DNA of 64,000 bases. Origin: Flavobacteriaceae bacterium MAR_2010_188 (lineage in GTDB: Bacteria; Bacteroidota; Bacteroidia; Flavobacteriales; Flavobacteriaceae). This document shows positions 27,978 to 37,089 of the stretch, piece by piece (the first letter of the stretch is position 1; each line of letters begins with the position of its first letter). The notes under the pieces were generated by a model. That model was not told where the DNA came from. It made no database searches and worked only from the letters and a program-made list of their open reading frames with translations. The translations under genes and the position numbers were made by a program. The stretch spans positions 3,578,480 through 3,642,479 of the forward strand of contig LT629302.1 in assembly GCA_900104375.1 (NCBI GenBank), in the 5' to 3' direction.

Positions 27978-28747
27978 TTTAAATTCCAACTATTTAAATC
28001 TTGTATATAATAGTGGGCGGTCATATCAAATTGAACCGGAACCACCGAAACATAATTATTTTCTAGTGCCCACTCGTCAGTATCTTCTCCACCATCGAGA
28101 TTAACGAACTTACCGGTCAGCCAGTAATATTCACGGCCTTGTGGGTTGACCCGTTTATCAAATTCTTCTTCCCAATTTGCCCGTGCTTGTCTGCAAACTT
28201 TGATTCCTTTAATATCCTTTTTAGCACCTTTTGGAATATTAACGTTCAAGACCATGCCCTCGGGCATTTTGTTTTCTAGTGCTTGTATAACAATTTCCTT
28301 AGCAAATTTGGCAGCTGCTTTAAAATCGGCGTTATAGCTATAATCTAAAAGTGAAAAGCCAATCGCTGGGATGCCTTCAATCCCAGCTTCTAAAGCGGCA
28401 CTCATGGTACCAGAATAGATGACATTAATAGAAGAATTAGACCCGTGGTTAATCCCGGATACAACAATGTCTGGCCGTCTTTTAAGAATTTGTTTAATGG
28501 CAAGCTTAACGCAATCTGCTGGAGTACCAGAACAACTATACTCCAATTCTTTTTCATTCTTCAATTTAAGTTGTTCTACAAAAATGGTAGAATTAATAGT
28601 GATGGCATGTCCCATCCCGCTTTGTGGGCTGTCGGGTGCAACCACCACAACTTCACCCAAATCTTTCATTGCAGAAATCAAAGCACGAATTCCCGGTGCG
28701 GTAATCCCATCGTCATTGGTAACTAAAATCAAAGGTTTTTTTGCCAT
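27974..28747 (-). CDS. surE: 5'/3'-nucleotidase SurE
   Basis: A 257-residue metal-dependent phosphatase acting on nucleoside monophosphates. The N-terminal ILVTNDDGITAPGI supplies the metal-binding Asp-Asp pair. PDSPQSGMGHAIT (residues ~38-50), the Ser in YSCSGTPADCV and SGINHGSNSSINVIYSGTMSAALEA complete the family pattern. First gene of the leftward run surE, membrane protein, lpxB, NlpC/P60, comEC. It is divergent from the tail-specific protease gene, with about 200 bases between. Confidence 0.96.
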   Translation of the reverse strand: MAKKPLILVTNDDGITAPGIRALISAMKDLGEVVVVAPDSPQSGMGHAITINSTIFVEQLKLKNEKELEYSCSGTPADCVKLAIKQILKRRPDIVVSGINHGSNSSINVIYSGTMSAALEAGIEGIPAIGFSLLDYSYNADFKAAAKFAKEIVIQALENKMPEGMVLNVNIPKGAKKDIKGIKVCRQARANWEEEFDKRVNPQGREYYWLTGKFVNLDGGEDTDEWALENNYVSVVPVQFDMTAHYYIQDLNSWNLK

Positions 28748-28951
28748 TTAGCATTTGGGTTTAAAGTCGGTAAAAATAAGCATTTAGGGCTGAACCCTTG
28801 TAATTTGAGGTTTAACAAAATATTAGTAGCAGCCATTTTTAGTGGCACGATTTTTTCTTTTACTTTAGTCAAATATAAAATTTGTATACTTACGTCCCAA
28901 TTCCACTGATTCAGTGATTTTCAGAACCATTGTTCAGATAAAAAAAGATTT

Positions 28952-31141
28952 ATGATCAGAATTATGAGAACCAATTATAAAATAATGTTAGTGGCCCTTC
29001 TACTAGCATTTGCATCATGTAGTTTCACCGCCAAACAAGATCAAGACCCAGATCCAGAAAAGGATAAGCTTCTCGTTCAGTTAATCACCTATGTTTTAGA
29101 GCAGAGCCATTTTAGTCCTAAGGCCTTAAATGACGAGTTTTCTAAAAATGTCTACAAGGATTATTTTAAACAATTAGATCCTTTCAAAAGATATTTTTAT
29201 CAATCGGACATTGATGAGTTTAAGAAATATGAGTTAGAAATCGATGACCAAATCAAGGATTTTGACTTTACTTTTTTCAACTTAACTCATGAAAGATTTT
29301 TACAGAGGATGAAGGAATCAGAAGACCTATATAAGGAAATCTTAGCTCAGCCTTTCGACTTTGCGGTTGCAGAGGAATTTAATGCAGATTATGAAGACTT
29401 GACTTACGTGACTTCTAAAAAGGAGATGAAAGAAAGATGGAGACAACAACTTAAATTCTCTACTATTGCCAATTACGATGATTTGTTGAAATCTAATAAT
29501 GAATTGGCTTTAGAAGGTGTAAAAGAATCTACCGATAAAGATTTAGGTACCGCTGAGGGGAAAATCGTTAAATCTCCAGCCCAACTAGAGGAAGATGCAA
29601 GAAATGCAACTTTACGTTCTTTAGAGGAGCTTTATGATTTTATAGACGAGCGTGAACGCAAGGATTGGTTTGCGGTTTATATCAACGCTATTGTTGAAGA
29701 ATTTGACCCACATACTTTTTACTTCGCACCACAGGATAAAGAAAGATTCGATGTAGAAATGTCAGGTAATTTTGAAGGTATTGGTGCAAGACTTCAGAAA
29801 AAAATGGATGCGGTTACGGTTAATGAAATCATTAGCGGTGGACCAGCATGGAGACAAAATGAATTAGAAGTTGGAGACCAAATCCTTAAAGTTAGACAAG
29901 AGGATGAAGAAAAACCTGTGTCTATCGTAGGGATGAGGTTAGATGATGCTATTAAATTTATAAAAGGACCAAAAGGAACTAAAGTTACTTTAACATTAAA
30001 GAAAGTAGATGGAACCATTGAAGATTTAACCATTACTAGAGATATAGTTGAGCTTGAAGAAACCTATGCAAAATCATCTACCGTTATAAAGGATGATAAG
30101 AAATTCGGGTTAATAAACTTACCTCGGTTTTACGTAGATTTTCAAGATTATAATAAAAGAAATGCTGCTTCTGATGTTAAGCAAGAAATCGAAAGATTGA
30201 AGAAAGAAGGAATTGAAGGTCTAATTATAGACTTAAGAAATAATGGCGGAGGGTCGTTGCAGACCGTTGTGGATATGGCGGGTCTTTTTATTGAAGAAGG
30301 ACCGATTGTACAGGTTAAATCTGCAGGAGCAGAAAAAGAAGTATTTCGTGATACCGATAAGTCAATAGCTTGGGACGGACCAATGGTTGTTTTGGTAAAT
30401 GAATTGTCTGCTTCAGCTTCAGAGATTTTAGCTGCAGCCCTTCAAGATTACAAAAGAGCAATAGTTATTGGTAGCGAGCAAACTTATGGAAAGGGTACAG
30501 TACAAAATGTACTTGATTTAAACCGTTTGGTTAGATCTAATACTAATGGTGATATGGGAGCACTAAAGTTCACAACTCAAAAGTTTTATAGAATCAATGG
30601 TGGTTCTACTCAACTTGAAGGTGTAAAAAGTGATGTAGTAGTCCCGGACCGATATACTTATATAGGTATTGGCGAGAAAAATGAAGAATTTCCAATGGCT
30701 TGGGATGAAATTGGTCCGGTCGATTTTACTCCATGGGAAAACTATTATGACTATGAATCTACCATTTCTAGGAGTAAGGCAAGAATGGCGAGTAACGAAC
30801 AATTAAAGTTGATTGATGATAATGCCAAGTGGATAAATACCATTCGAGAAAGAGATATGTATTCTTTAAAATACGATGATTATAAGGCAGATTTGGAAAA
30901 GAACGAAGCTGCTGCTAAAAAATTCGATAAGCTTTCAGAATATAATACAAACCTTTCTTTTGAATCTTTACCGTACGAATTGGATTTGATGAAAAAAGAT
31001 TCTGTATTGGAAGAGAAGAGAGTAAGATGGCACAAGTCTTTAAGTAGCGACGTCTATATTGAAGAAGCACTTAATGTCCTTAATGACCTTAAGATGACTT
31101 ATAAAATTAAAAACAAAGTTGCTACCTCTGTAAAAGATTAA
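28952..31141 (+). CDS. prc: Carboxy-terminal (tail-specific) processing protease, S41, lipoprotein
   Basis: A 729-residue Prc/Tsp-type periplasmic protease. The N-terminus carries a lipobox (LLLAFASCS). A helical N-terminal domain precedes a PDZ domain at about residues 270-355 (GNFEGIGARLQKKMDAVTV...GPAWRQNELEVGDQILKV). The S41 catalytic core follows with IDLRNNGGGSLQ, the nucleophile Ser in NELSASASEILAAALQDYKRA, and GKGTVQ (catalytic Lys) at about residue 515. A C-terminal DUF3340-like helical domain ends the protein. It degrades or trims proteins from their C-terminus. ATG at 28952 is used; an ATG four codons later is possible. Eight bases separate it from the permease gene. Confidence 0.94.
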   Translation: MIRIMRTNYKIMLVALLLAFASCSFTAKQDQDPDPEKDKLLVQLITYVLEQSHFSPKALNDEFSKNVYKDYFKQLDPFKRYFYQSDIDEFKKYELEIDDQIKDFDFTFFNLTHERFLQRMKESEDLYKEILAQPFDFAVAEEFNADYEDLTYVTSKKEMKERWRQQLKFSTIANYDDLLKSNNELALEGVKESTDKDLGTAEGKIVKSPAQLEEDARNATLRSLEELYDFIDERERKDWFAVYINAIVEEFDPHTFYFAPQDKERFDVEMSGNFEGIGARLQKKMDAVTVNEIISGGPAWRQNELEVGDQILKVRQEDEEKPVSIVGMRLDDAIKFIKGPKGTKVTLTLKKVDGTIEDLTITRDIVELEETYAKSSTVIKDDKKFGLINLPRFYVDFQDYNKRNAASDVKQEIERLKKEGIEGLIIDLRNNGGGSLQTVVDMAGLFIEEGPIVQVKSAGAEKEVFRDTDKSIAWDGPMVVLVNELSASASEILAAALQDYKRAIVIGSEQTYGKGTVQNVLDLNRLVRSNTNGDMGALKFTTQKFYRINGGSTQLEGVKSDVVVPDRYTYIGIGEKNEEFPMAWDEIGPVDFTPWENYYDYESTISRSKARMASNEQLKLIDDNAKWINTIRERDMYSLKYDDYKADLEKNEAAAKKFDKLSEYNTNLSFESLPYELDLMKKDSVLEEKRVRWHKSLSSDVYIEEALNVLNDLKMTYKIKNKVATSVKD

Positions 31142-31148
31142 GTTACAA

Positions 31149-32240
31149 ATGAGTAGAAGTAACTCATTAAGCAAATTAGCGCTCCAAAAGTTTAAGAAAA
31201 ACTTTTGGAGCGTTTTTAGTTTATACCTTATAGTTGCGATTGGTTTACTCTCCCTGTTTGCTTATACCTTTGCGCCAGATGATTCCAAAAATGCGAATCA
31301 AATGCATCTGTCGATTCATTCTAAAAAGCCTGGTTTTAAGGTTTTGATGCTCACCATTCCATCGGGAATCATTGATGATCAGTCTTTTTTATCCAAAGAA
31401 TTTACGGGTAGCGCAAATACCGATAATGAAATACCAATCACTTCTTATAAAATCAAAAATGATTCTCTTTACTATGTAGAATATGCATCCGATGGATTAA
31501 TTGGTCTTGAGAAATCCCTTGCTTTATCTTCTGTTGAACATGATGACCTGAGCAGTATAGTTAAAGAACGTACCTTTTGGATGGGTACGGATAAATACGG
31601 ACGTGATTTGTTAAGTCGGATTTTAGTGGGGTCACGAATTTCATTTTCAATCGGGTTTATAGCGGTTTTAATATCTCTCATCATCGGTATTTTTATGGGA
31701 AGCATTGCCGGTTACTACGGAGGAAAAATAGATGCGTTAATAATGTGGGTCATCAACGTTACCTGGTCAATACCAACGCTATTGTTGGTAATTGCTATTA
31801 CCCTAGCGCTAGGGAAGGGCTTTTGGCAAGTATTTATTGCGGTTGGCCTAACAATGTGGGTAGAAGTGGCAAGGGTAGTACGCGGACAGATTATAAGTGT
31901 TAAGGAAATGCAATATGTTACCGCAGCTCGAGCGCTAGGTTTTAATGATTTTAGGATAATTACCAGGCATATCCTTCCGAATATTATGGCACCGTTAATT
32001 GTTATTTCTGCGGCCAATTTTGCGGCGGCAATCTTAATTGAAAGCGGACTGAGCTTTCTGGGTATCGGGGCGCAGCCACCAATGGCAAGTTGGGGAGCGA
32101 TGATAAAAGATCATTACAATTACATCATCCTAGGGAAGCCATATTTAGCACTGATACCAGGAATTTGTATTATGGTTTTGGTAATGTCCTTTATGTTAAT
32201 AGGAAATGCTTTAAGGGATGCATTAGATGTGAAGAATTAA
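31149..32240 (+). CDS. OppC/DppC-like ABC transporter permease
   Basis: A 363-residue permease with one N-terminal helix (about 22-42), a periplasmic insert of about 100 residues, and a BPD_transp_1 domain of five helices from about residue 160. HWMGTDKYGRDLLSRI-like sequence (FWMGTDKYGRDLLSRILVGSR) and the EAA loop (EMQYVTAARALGFNDFRIITRHILPN) are characteristic of OppC/DppC. The substrate is presumably peptides or similar solutes. No OppB, ATPase or binding-protein gene is adjacent, so it must pair with subunits encoded elsewhere. It is probably co-transcribed with the protease. Confidence 0.85.
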   Translation: MSRSNSLSKLALQKFKKNFWSVFSLYLIVAIGLLSLFAYTFAPDDSKNANQMHLSIHSKKPGFKVLMLTIPSGIIDDQSFLSKEFTGSANTDNEIPITSYKIKNDSLYYVEYASDGLIGLEKSLALSSVEHDDLSSIVKERTFWMGTDKYGRDLLSRILVGSRISFSIGFIAVLISLIIGIFMGSIAGYYGGKIDALIMWVINVTWSIPTLLLVIAITLALGKGFWQVFIAVGLTMWVEVARVVRGQIISVKEMQYVTAARALGFNDFRIITRHILPNIMAPLIVISAANFAAAILIESGLSFLGIGAQPPMASWGAMIKDHYNYIILGKPYLALIPGICIMVLVMSFMLIGNALRDALDVKN

Positions 32241-32253
32241 GCATTAAAATTAA

Positions 32254-35200
32254 TTATTGCTTGTATTTAAATTTATCTAGGGTAGCCTTCTCCTTAATAT
32301 CCTGCAGCTTTATAACTTTTACGGTCTTTGTTTCATTTTTTAAGCCATAATTCTTATAAACCGTATATTTTAGATAGTTGGGATTGATGGATGGTTCTTC
32401 GTTAAGTGCTTCAATATTGATGATCCATTCTCCGGGTTCTTCGTCATCGATGATGTAAGATTCGGTCATATATCCATTTTTGACTTCGTCCAATAGTCTT
32501 TCAGCATTTTCAAATTTGGTGTGTGAGCATTTGTAGAACTTTTTTTGTGGGTTTACGAACTGTAGCTCGAACTCTGCAGTTGGGTCGTTCCACTCAAAGA
32601 CCAAGCGCAGGTCCTGTTTAAAATTCGCGGCCAACAATTCTGATGGTAAATCCTGAAAGTCCACACTACTTTTATGAAACGCTAAAAGATGTCTCATTTC
32701 ATCAACAATAAGTTGTTGAAATCCGCTAAAATCTATTCCAGGAATGCTATTGCTCAGCATCTCTTTATATAACTGCATTGATTTTTGATAACTAGCGGTT
32801 ACCTTATAGATATTCGCCAAATCTAGATAGGATTGCGCTTCATTTGGCCGTAGATTAGCAATACGTTCATAAATCAATCTGGCGGTGTCAAGATGTTCTG
32901 ATTCTTCAAGTTTAAAAGCCAAAGTCCTTAAGGCCTTGGTATTCTCATCCGCAAAGGCTGCAATATTACTGAGCACTACATAGGAATAATCATTATTCCA
33001 CTTTTTAAAATAATCAGAAACTTCTACATAATATTCAACGCTTTGAGGAGTGTTCTCTTTCTGATTGTGATAAATCTGCTTTGCCTCTTCAAAGTTTTTT
33101 GCCGCATTTAGTTGAATTAGGTAAGAAGTTTTAATCCCGACATTATCAATTGAAGGTATTCCGTTATCTATATAATCATTTCCCTTTGCTAAAGCTGAAT
33201 TTTCGGTCTTTTTAGGCTTTGTGTCCTTAGCTTGCGCTGTTGCTTCGGTTCTCATCTCAATTACCCCATAAGCAGCTGCCCCGCCGTAGCGGTTGGTGCC
33301 AGCTACCGATTTTATAGCTTTTACACTAACTATCGTCTTAAAATCTATCGGTGGAAGGTGATCTAACCCATCGATTTGATGATATGGCATATCATCTATA
33401 ACTATAAGCGGATTCGGATCTGTATACTTTCCAGTTGTACTCATAACATTAATCAAGAAGCTATAACGTTTACTCGTGCCGGCGCCAGAAATCATAACAC
33501 CGGGAAGCCTGCCAATAATGTCATCGTATGTTATATCCCCAGCGGCAAAATCATCTTGGGTCAGTTCACTTGAGCTGAACCCTACAGCATCGACATTTTT
33601 TTCACCATAAGGGGTCATTGTGGTAACCACTTCTTTTTTAGTCTTACCGTAAAGAGTTACCTCATTTAACTGAGTTGAATTTGGAGCAAGCTTAATAGTA
33701 ATGTCCGAAAAATTAGAAAGCTTCAATTCTTTTTTCCACATCCCCAAGGCATCGACCATAAGAATATCTCCTGCTGATGCATTGATTCTAAAATTGCCCA
33801 AGCTATCGCTCTTGGTCTCTTTGTAACTGTCCTTAACTTTAATGGAGGCGTACGGAATCGACAATGAATCCCCTACAATTCTACCTTTTATTAGTGTCTC
33901 TTCTGGTTCTTTTTCGTCATAAGAGATGTCGTCTTTGAATTCATTAAGCATCATTTCTAAACCTTTGTTTACTGAGGTTTCACTCAGATTAATGTAGTGT
34001 CCGTCACCATAAAAACTCGCGGTTTGCAGTTGGTTGTGATTGGCTTTGGGTATAGAATTAATGGCAAATGTTGGCAGATATACCGTCTGTTCTAATGGCT
34101 CTAAAATAGTTTCAGCATTAGAAAAAAGAAGGGCGGCGTCTGGCTTAGAATCGTTCGTCTTTAAAATGTCGGCAAAATCTGCTTCGCCGTCGTATTTCGT
34201 GTTTTCCAAATAATCAATGACCCCGTCATAATTAGCAGTGGTTAGAAAAAAGTCGTGGGTATCTAAAATCACGGTGGTGAACTTTATGATTTTCACATTA
34301 ACCTTTTTTAATTCCTTTAAATATTTTTCTAGAAGGTCTAATTCTTTTTTAATGTCGCGATCCTTATTTTGCATTGATAATGAAGCATCCCAATAAATTG
34401 TTATGTTTTTGGGAGCAATCCGGGTTTGCGGAATAACTTTTCCATTAGTGCTAGGATAAGAGGTCTTCAACTTCATCGCGATACCAATCTGTGGAAAGCG
34501 TTCCCAATTATCCTGATTTGAAAGTCGGCTGAAAGAATTCGTTTTATAGTCTGAGCCTCCAATTTCAAAATCTATAAATCGCCCGTGAACCTTAATCAAT
34601 TCTAAGGAAACAACGATATCGTTATCTACATAAATATTGTATGGTTCTAGATTTACAGTCTCAATTCCTGATGCGCTTTTGATGGTGTGATAAATATTCT
34701 GGGTCAGTAGATTTTTACCCGGAAAGCCATTCTTATATTCATAAACATTCACCCGCGCCTCAATGCCAGACGAATTATTCTTTACCATATAGAATCTTAA
34801 CTCGTGCAGTTTGGTCTTTTCCTTGTCTATGGAAAATTTGGTTGCGATTTCTCCTCCCAAAGCTTCAGGGTTTAGCCAATAGGCAACCCTGTTGTGATTG
34901 AGCTTTAATGTTCCAAGCTCATTTTCCTTTCTTAGATCATTTTTAATTACGACTTCATCTAAATCGTAAGGCGCTGGTTCAAGGAAGAAGTCCTTTTCTT
35001 GGGCAACGGAAGCAAAAAAACTTGAAGCTTGTATTCTAACTGTATTGTATCCAATATAGGATATTTGCAGAATCGAGCTATTGCTGATTTTAGTAAGGTC
35101 AAATTTGAGTTCGAACCTTCCATTTTCATCGGATACGGTTCCCACACTTTCGTTTAAAAAACCAATGTTTACAAATGGGAGTGAAGCTTTGGTGTCCGCA

Positions 35201-35298
35201 TCATAAATATTTCCGTTGAGGGTTACAACATTCTGGGAAATCAAAGCAATGGACTGCAATAAACAAAACAATAGAATTAATCGGATCTTAAATGACAT
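32254..35298 (-). CDS. Large secreted protein: carboxypeptidase-like repeats, VWA-like region, TonB-receptor plug, TPR; no barrel
   Basis: A product of about 1014 residues (start MSFKIRLILLF at 35298 chosen for its signal peptide; an upstream ATG would add 14 residues). Order: CarboxypepD_reg-like domain (VTLNGNIYDADTKASLPFVNIGF), a region with CNA/Rhs-type beta sequence, a von Willebrand A-like stretch (ITIYWDASLSMQNKDRD ... VKIIKFTTVIL), a second CarboxypepD_reg-like domain (LIKGRIVGDSLSIPYASIKV), a receptor plug domain (DITYDDIIGRLPGVMISG ... NPLIVIDDMPYHQ), then TPR-like helices and a C-terminal beta domain. SusC-type receptors have carboxypeptidase-like and plug domains, but here no 22-strand barrel follows. 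The function is unknown; it may be an envelope scaffold. Confidence 0.7.
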   Translation of the reverse strand: MSFKIRLILLFCLLQSIALISQNVVTLNGNIYDADTKASLPFVNIGFLNESVGTVSDENGRFELKFDLTKISNSSILQISYIGYNTVRIQASSFFASVAQEKDFFLEPAPYDLDEVVIKNDLRKENELGTLKLNHNRVAYWLNPEALGGEIATKFSIDKEKTKLHELRFYMVKNNSSGIEARVNVYEYKNGFPGKNLLTQNIYHTIKSASGIETVNLEPYNIYVDNDIVVSLELIKVHGRFIDFEIGGSDYKTNSFSRLSNQDNWERFPQIGIAMKLKTSYPSTNGKVIPQTRIAPKNITIYWDASLSMQNKDRDIKKELDLLEKYLKELKKVNVKIIKFTTVILDTHDFFLTTANYDGVIDYLENTKYDGEADFADILKTNDSKPDAALLFSNAETILEPLEQTVYLPTFAINSIPKANHNQLQTASFYGDGHYINLSETSVNKGLEMMLNEFKDDISYDEKEPEETLIKGRIVGDSLSIPYASIKVKDSYKETKSDSLGNFRINASAGDILMVDALGMWKKELKLSNFSDITIKLAPNSTQLNEVTLYGKTKKEVVTTMTPYGEKNVDAVGFSSSELTQDDFAAGDITYDDIIGRLPGVMISGAGTSKRYSFLINVMSTTGKYTDPNPLIVIDDMPYHQIDGLDHLPPIDFKTIVSVKAIKSVAGTNRYGGAAAYGVIEMRTEATAQAKDTKPKKTENSALAKGNDYIDNGIPSIDNVGIKTSYLIQLNAAKNFEEAKQIYHNQKENTPQSVEYYVEVSDYFKKWNNDYSYVVLSNIAAFADENTKALRTLAFKLEESEHLDTARLIYERIANLRPNEAQSYLDLANIYKVTASYQKSMQLYKEMLSNSIPGIDFSGFQQLIVDEMRHLLAFHKSSVDFQDLPSELLAANFKQDLRLVFEWNDPTAEFELQFVNPQKKFYKCSHTKFENAERLLDEVKNGYMTESYIIDDEEPGEWIINIEALNEEPSINPNYLKYTVYKNYGLKNETKTVKVIKLQDIKEKATLDKFKYKQ

Positions 35299-35660
35299 AC
35301 CTGATAAATTATAAAAGGCTAAAATCTTTCTGCCCTCCAAACGATTGAAAAGAAAGAATATTTCAGAAATTTTAGTTAGTTAATCGCCTGATACTATATA
35401 GTCCATTAAGTTAGGACTTTTTCTTAGAAAAAAGGAGTATTCTTACAAATCTAAATTTAAAGTATAGGAAATGTAATTGTTATCATCGATAAACTGTGCA
35501 GATTGTGGCAATGAATTCTAAAGCGTCTCGCATTTGCCCAGGAGCGGAAATAGGAGCAAGTTTTGTCCGTCAATTTCAATTCTCTTGATTTAGAAAAACG
35601 TTCACTTTATAAAAAACCAGCTCGCGCGAAAGTGTAGTGTTAGCAGAGATTCTAGATTTC
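35299..35660. other. Intergenic stretch without recognisable gene
   Basis: About 360 bases between the GAF gene and the large plug-domain gene. No open frame of credible composition, tRNA, REP-like palindrome or convincing promoter was found. Confidence 0.6.
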
Positions 35661-36182
35661 CTAATTTTTAAGAGTTCTCCTTGCTTCGTTTGCCAACAGT
35701 CTAGACTGAAGTTTCAAATCCATTTGGTCCATTACAATGCGTGAAAGTTGATATAACATAGAAGATTCTCGTCCAGTTAACGTTCTCGGATATTTGTCAA
35801 TAATGCACAGTGTGCCTAAATTATATCCGCGTAACGATTTTAACGGCGCCGCTGCATAAAATTGCAATCCCAATAATCCTGCGACTAAAGGGTTTGACAT
35901 GGTGCGAGGGTCTTTTCTTGCATCTTCAACAATATATACATCATCGGATAAAATAGCGGAACAACATAATCCTTCAGCCTTAGGAATTTGTTGCTCGTCA
36001 ATACCATAAGTAGATTTAAACCATATTCTATCATGATCTACAAGAGTAATTATTGCGACTGGGACATTAAATATTTTAGATGTTAGTGATGTAATCTCAT
36101 CAAAAGCTCCATCAATTGGAGTATCAAGAATTTCATACTTCAGTAATTCTTCTAATCTTTTAGTTTCGTTATATTTTTTCAT
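35661..36182 (-). CDS. Stand-alone GAF-domain protein
   Basis: A 173-residue protein that is almost entirely one GAF domain: an N-terminal helix (KRLEELLKYEILDTPIDGAFDEITSLTSKIFNVPVAIITLVDHDRIWFKSTYG), then EGLCCSAILSDDVYIVEDARKDPRT, and LGTLCIIDKYPRTLT near residue 125. This is the common 'DTP...D..T..A..IF..P.A.I.L.D..R.WFKS' form found in front of histidine kinases and cyclases, but here no catalytic domain follows. It may be a free-standing sensor that binds a small ligand or be redox-active through the CC pair. The partner is unknown. Confidence 0.85.
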   Translation of the reverse strand: MKKYNETKRLEELLKYEILDTPIDGAFDEITSLTSKIFNVPVAIITLVDHDRIWFKSTYGIDEQQIPKAEGLCCSAILSDDVYIVEDARKDPRTMSNPLVAGLLGLQFYAAAPLKSLRGYNLGTLCIIDKYPRTLTGRESSMLYQLSRIVMDQMDLKLQSRLLANEARRTLKN

Positions 36183-36258
36183 AAGTAGTTATATAAAAAA
36201 AAATCTTGTTCAATGCCATGACTTTGCGAATCTGTGCTAACTAGGTTATAAATGTAAT

Positions 36259-36876
36259 CTATAATTTTTTGCTCAATTTTTTTATTTCCTCATTGGTGTC
36301 TGCGATAAAATTCAGGACTTCATCCTTGCCAAGATTTTTTGTAGCAGAAGTAATAAAATAGTTTGGAAGCTGTTCCCATGTTTTGAGGAGTTCTTCTTTG
36401 TAGGCTTCTATATTTCTTTCTATAACTGCTGGCTTCAATTTGTCTGCTTTTGTAAAAACGATTGAAAAAGGTAAGTCGTTTTCCCCTAGATATTCCATAA
36501 ACTCCATATCGATTTTTTGAGGTTCATGACGAATGTCTATCAATACAAATGCAGAGATTAGCTGCTGTCGCTTTTTAAAATACTCGGTGATAAATTTTTG
36601 AAAGGTACGTTTTGCACTTTTAGAAACCTTGGCATATCCATAACCAGGTAAATCTACCAAATACCAATTTTTGTTTATCAGAAAATGATTGATTAACTGC
36701 GTTTTCCCAGGTTTCCCAGAGGTTTTAGCCAAGTTCTTATGATTAGTAATCATATTGATCAAAGACGATTTACCAACATTGCTTCGACCTATAAAAGCAT
36801 ATTCTGGCAGTATATCCTTAGGACACCTCGAAACATCGGAATTACTAATTAAGAATTCGGCGGTTTTAACAATCAT
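36259..36876 (-). CDS. engB: Ribosome-biogenesis GTPase EngB/YsxC/YihA
   Basis: A 205-residue GTP-binding protein needed for large-subunit ribosome assembly. P-loop GRSNVGKSSLINMI at residues ~31-44, switch region LVDLPGYGYAKVSK, specificity motif FTKADKL and the terminal SATKNLG are all present. Length and order are typical. It lies downstream of an alpha/beta hydrolase gene on the same strand, but the two are separated by a repeat-rich 213-base spacer. Confidence 0.95.
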   Translation of the reverse strand: MIVKTAEFLISNSDVSRCPKDILPEYAFIGRSNVGKSSLINMITNHKNLAKTSGKPGKTQLINHFLINKNWYLVDLPGYGYAKVSKSAKRTFQKFITEYFKKRQQLISAFVLIDIRHEPQKIDMEFMEYLGENDLPFSIVFTKADKLKPAVIERNIEAYKEELLKTWEQLPNYFITSATKNLGKDEVLNFIADTNEEIKKLSKKL

Positions 36877-36911
36877 AGTTTAAAGAGAAAAAAATTAAGA
36901 TTAAGAACAAA

Positions 36912-36931
36912 CCTGCCTGCCGGCAGGCAGG
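36912..36931. repeat. Solitary 20-bp REP-like palindrome
   Basis: CCTGCCTGCCGGCAGGCAGG is a perfect 20-bp palindrome in an AT-rich spacer. The same 20 bases end each of the three GIY-YIG units near tRNA-Arg (54859, 55220, 55581), but here no nuclease gene is attached. Confidence 0.85.
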
Positions 36932-37001
36932 GAACAAAGACTTCTGGCTTATTAGTTCTGAGTTATGAGTGAGTTATGGAAGGTAGAAATTCTATTTTTC
37001 G

Positions 37002-37086
37002 AACAACCAAAAACCAAAAACCAAAAACCAAAAACCAAAAACCAACAACCAACAACCAACAACCAACAACCAACAACCAACAACAA
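37002..37086. repeat. Heptanucleotide tandem repeat (AACCAAA)n(AACCAAC)n
   Basis: About 85 bases built of a 7-bp unit: roughly five AACCAAA copies followed by about six AACCAAC copies, ending four bases before the stop of the hydrolase gene. A shorter array of the same AACCAAA unit precedes murG at 47119-47147. Confidence 0.9.
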
Positions 37087-37089
37087 AAT

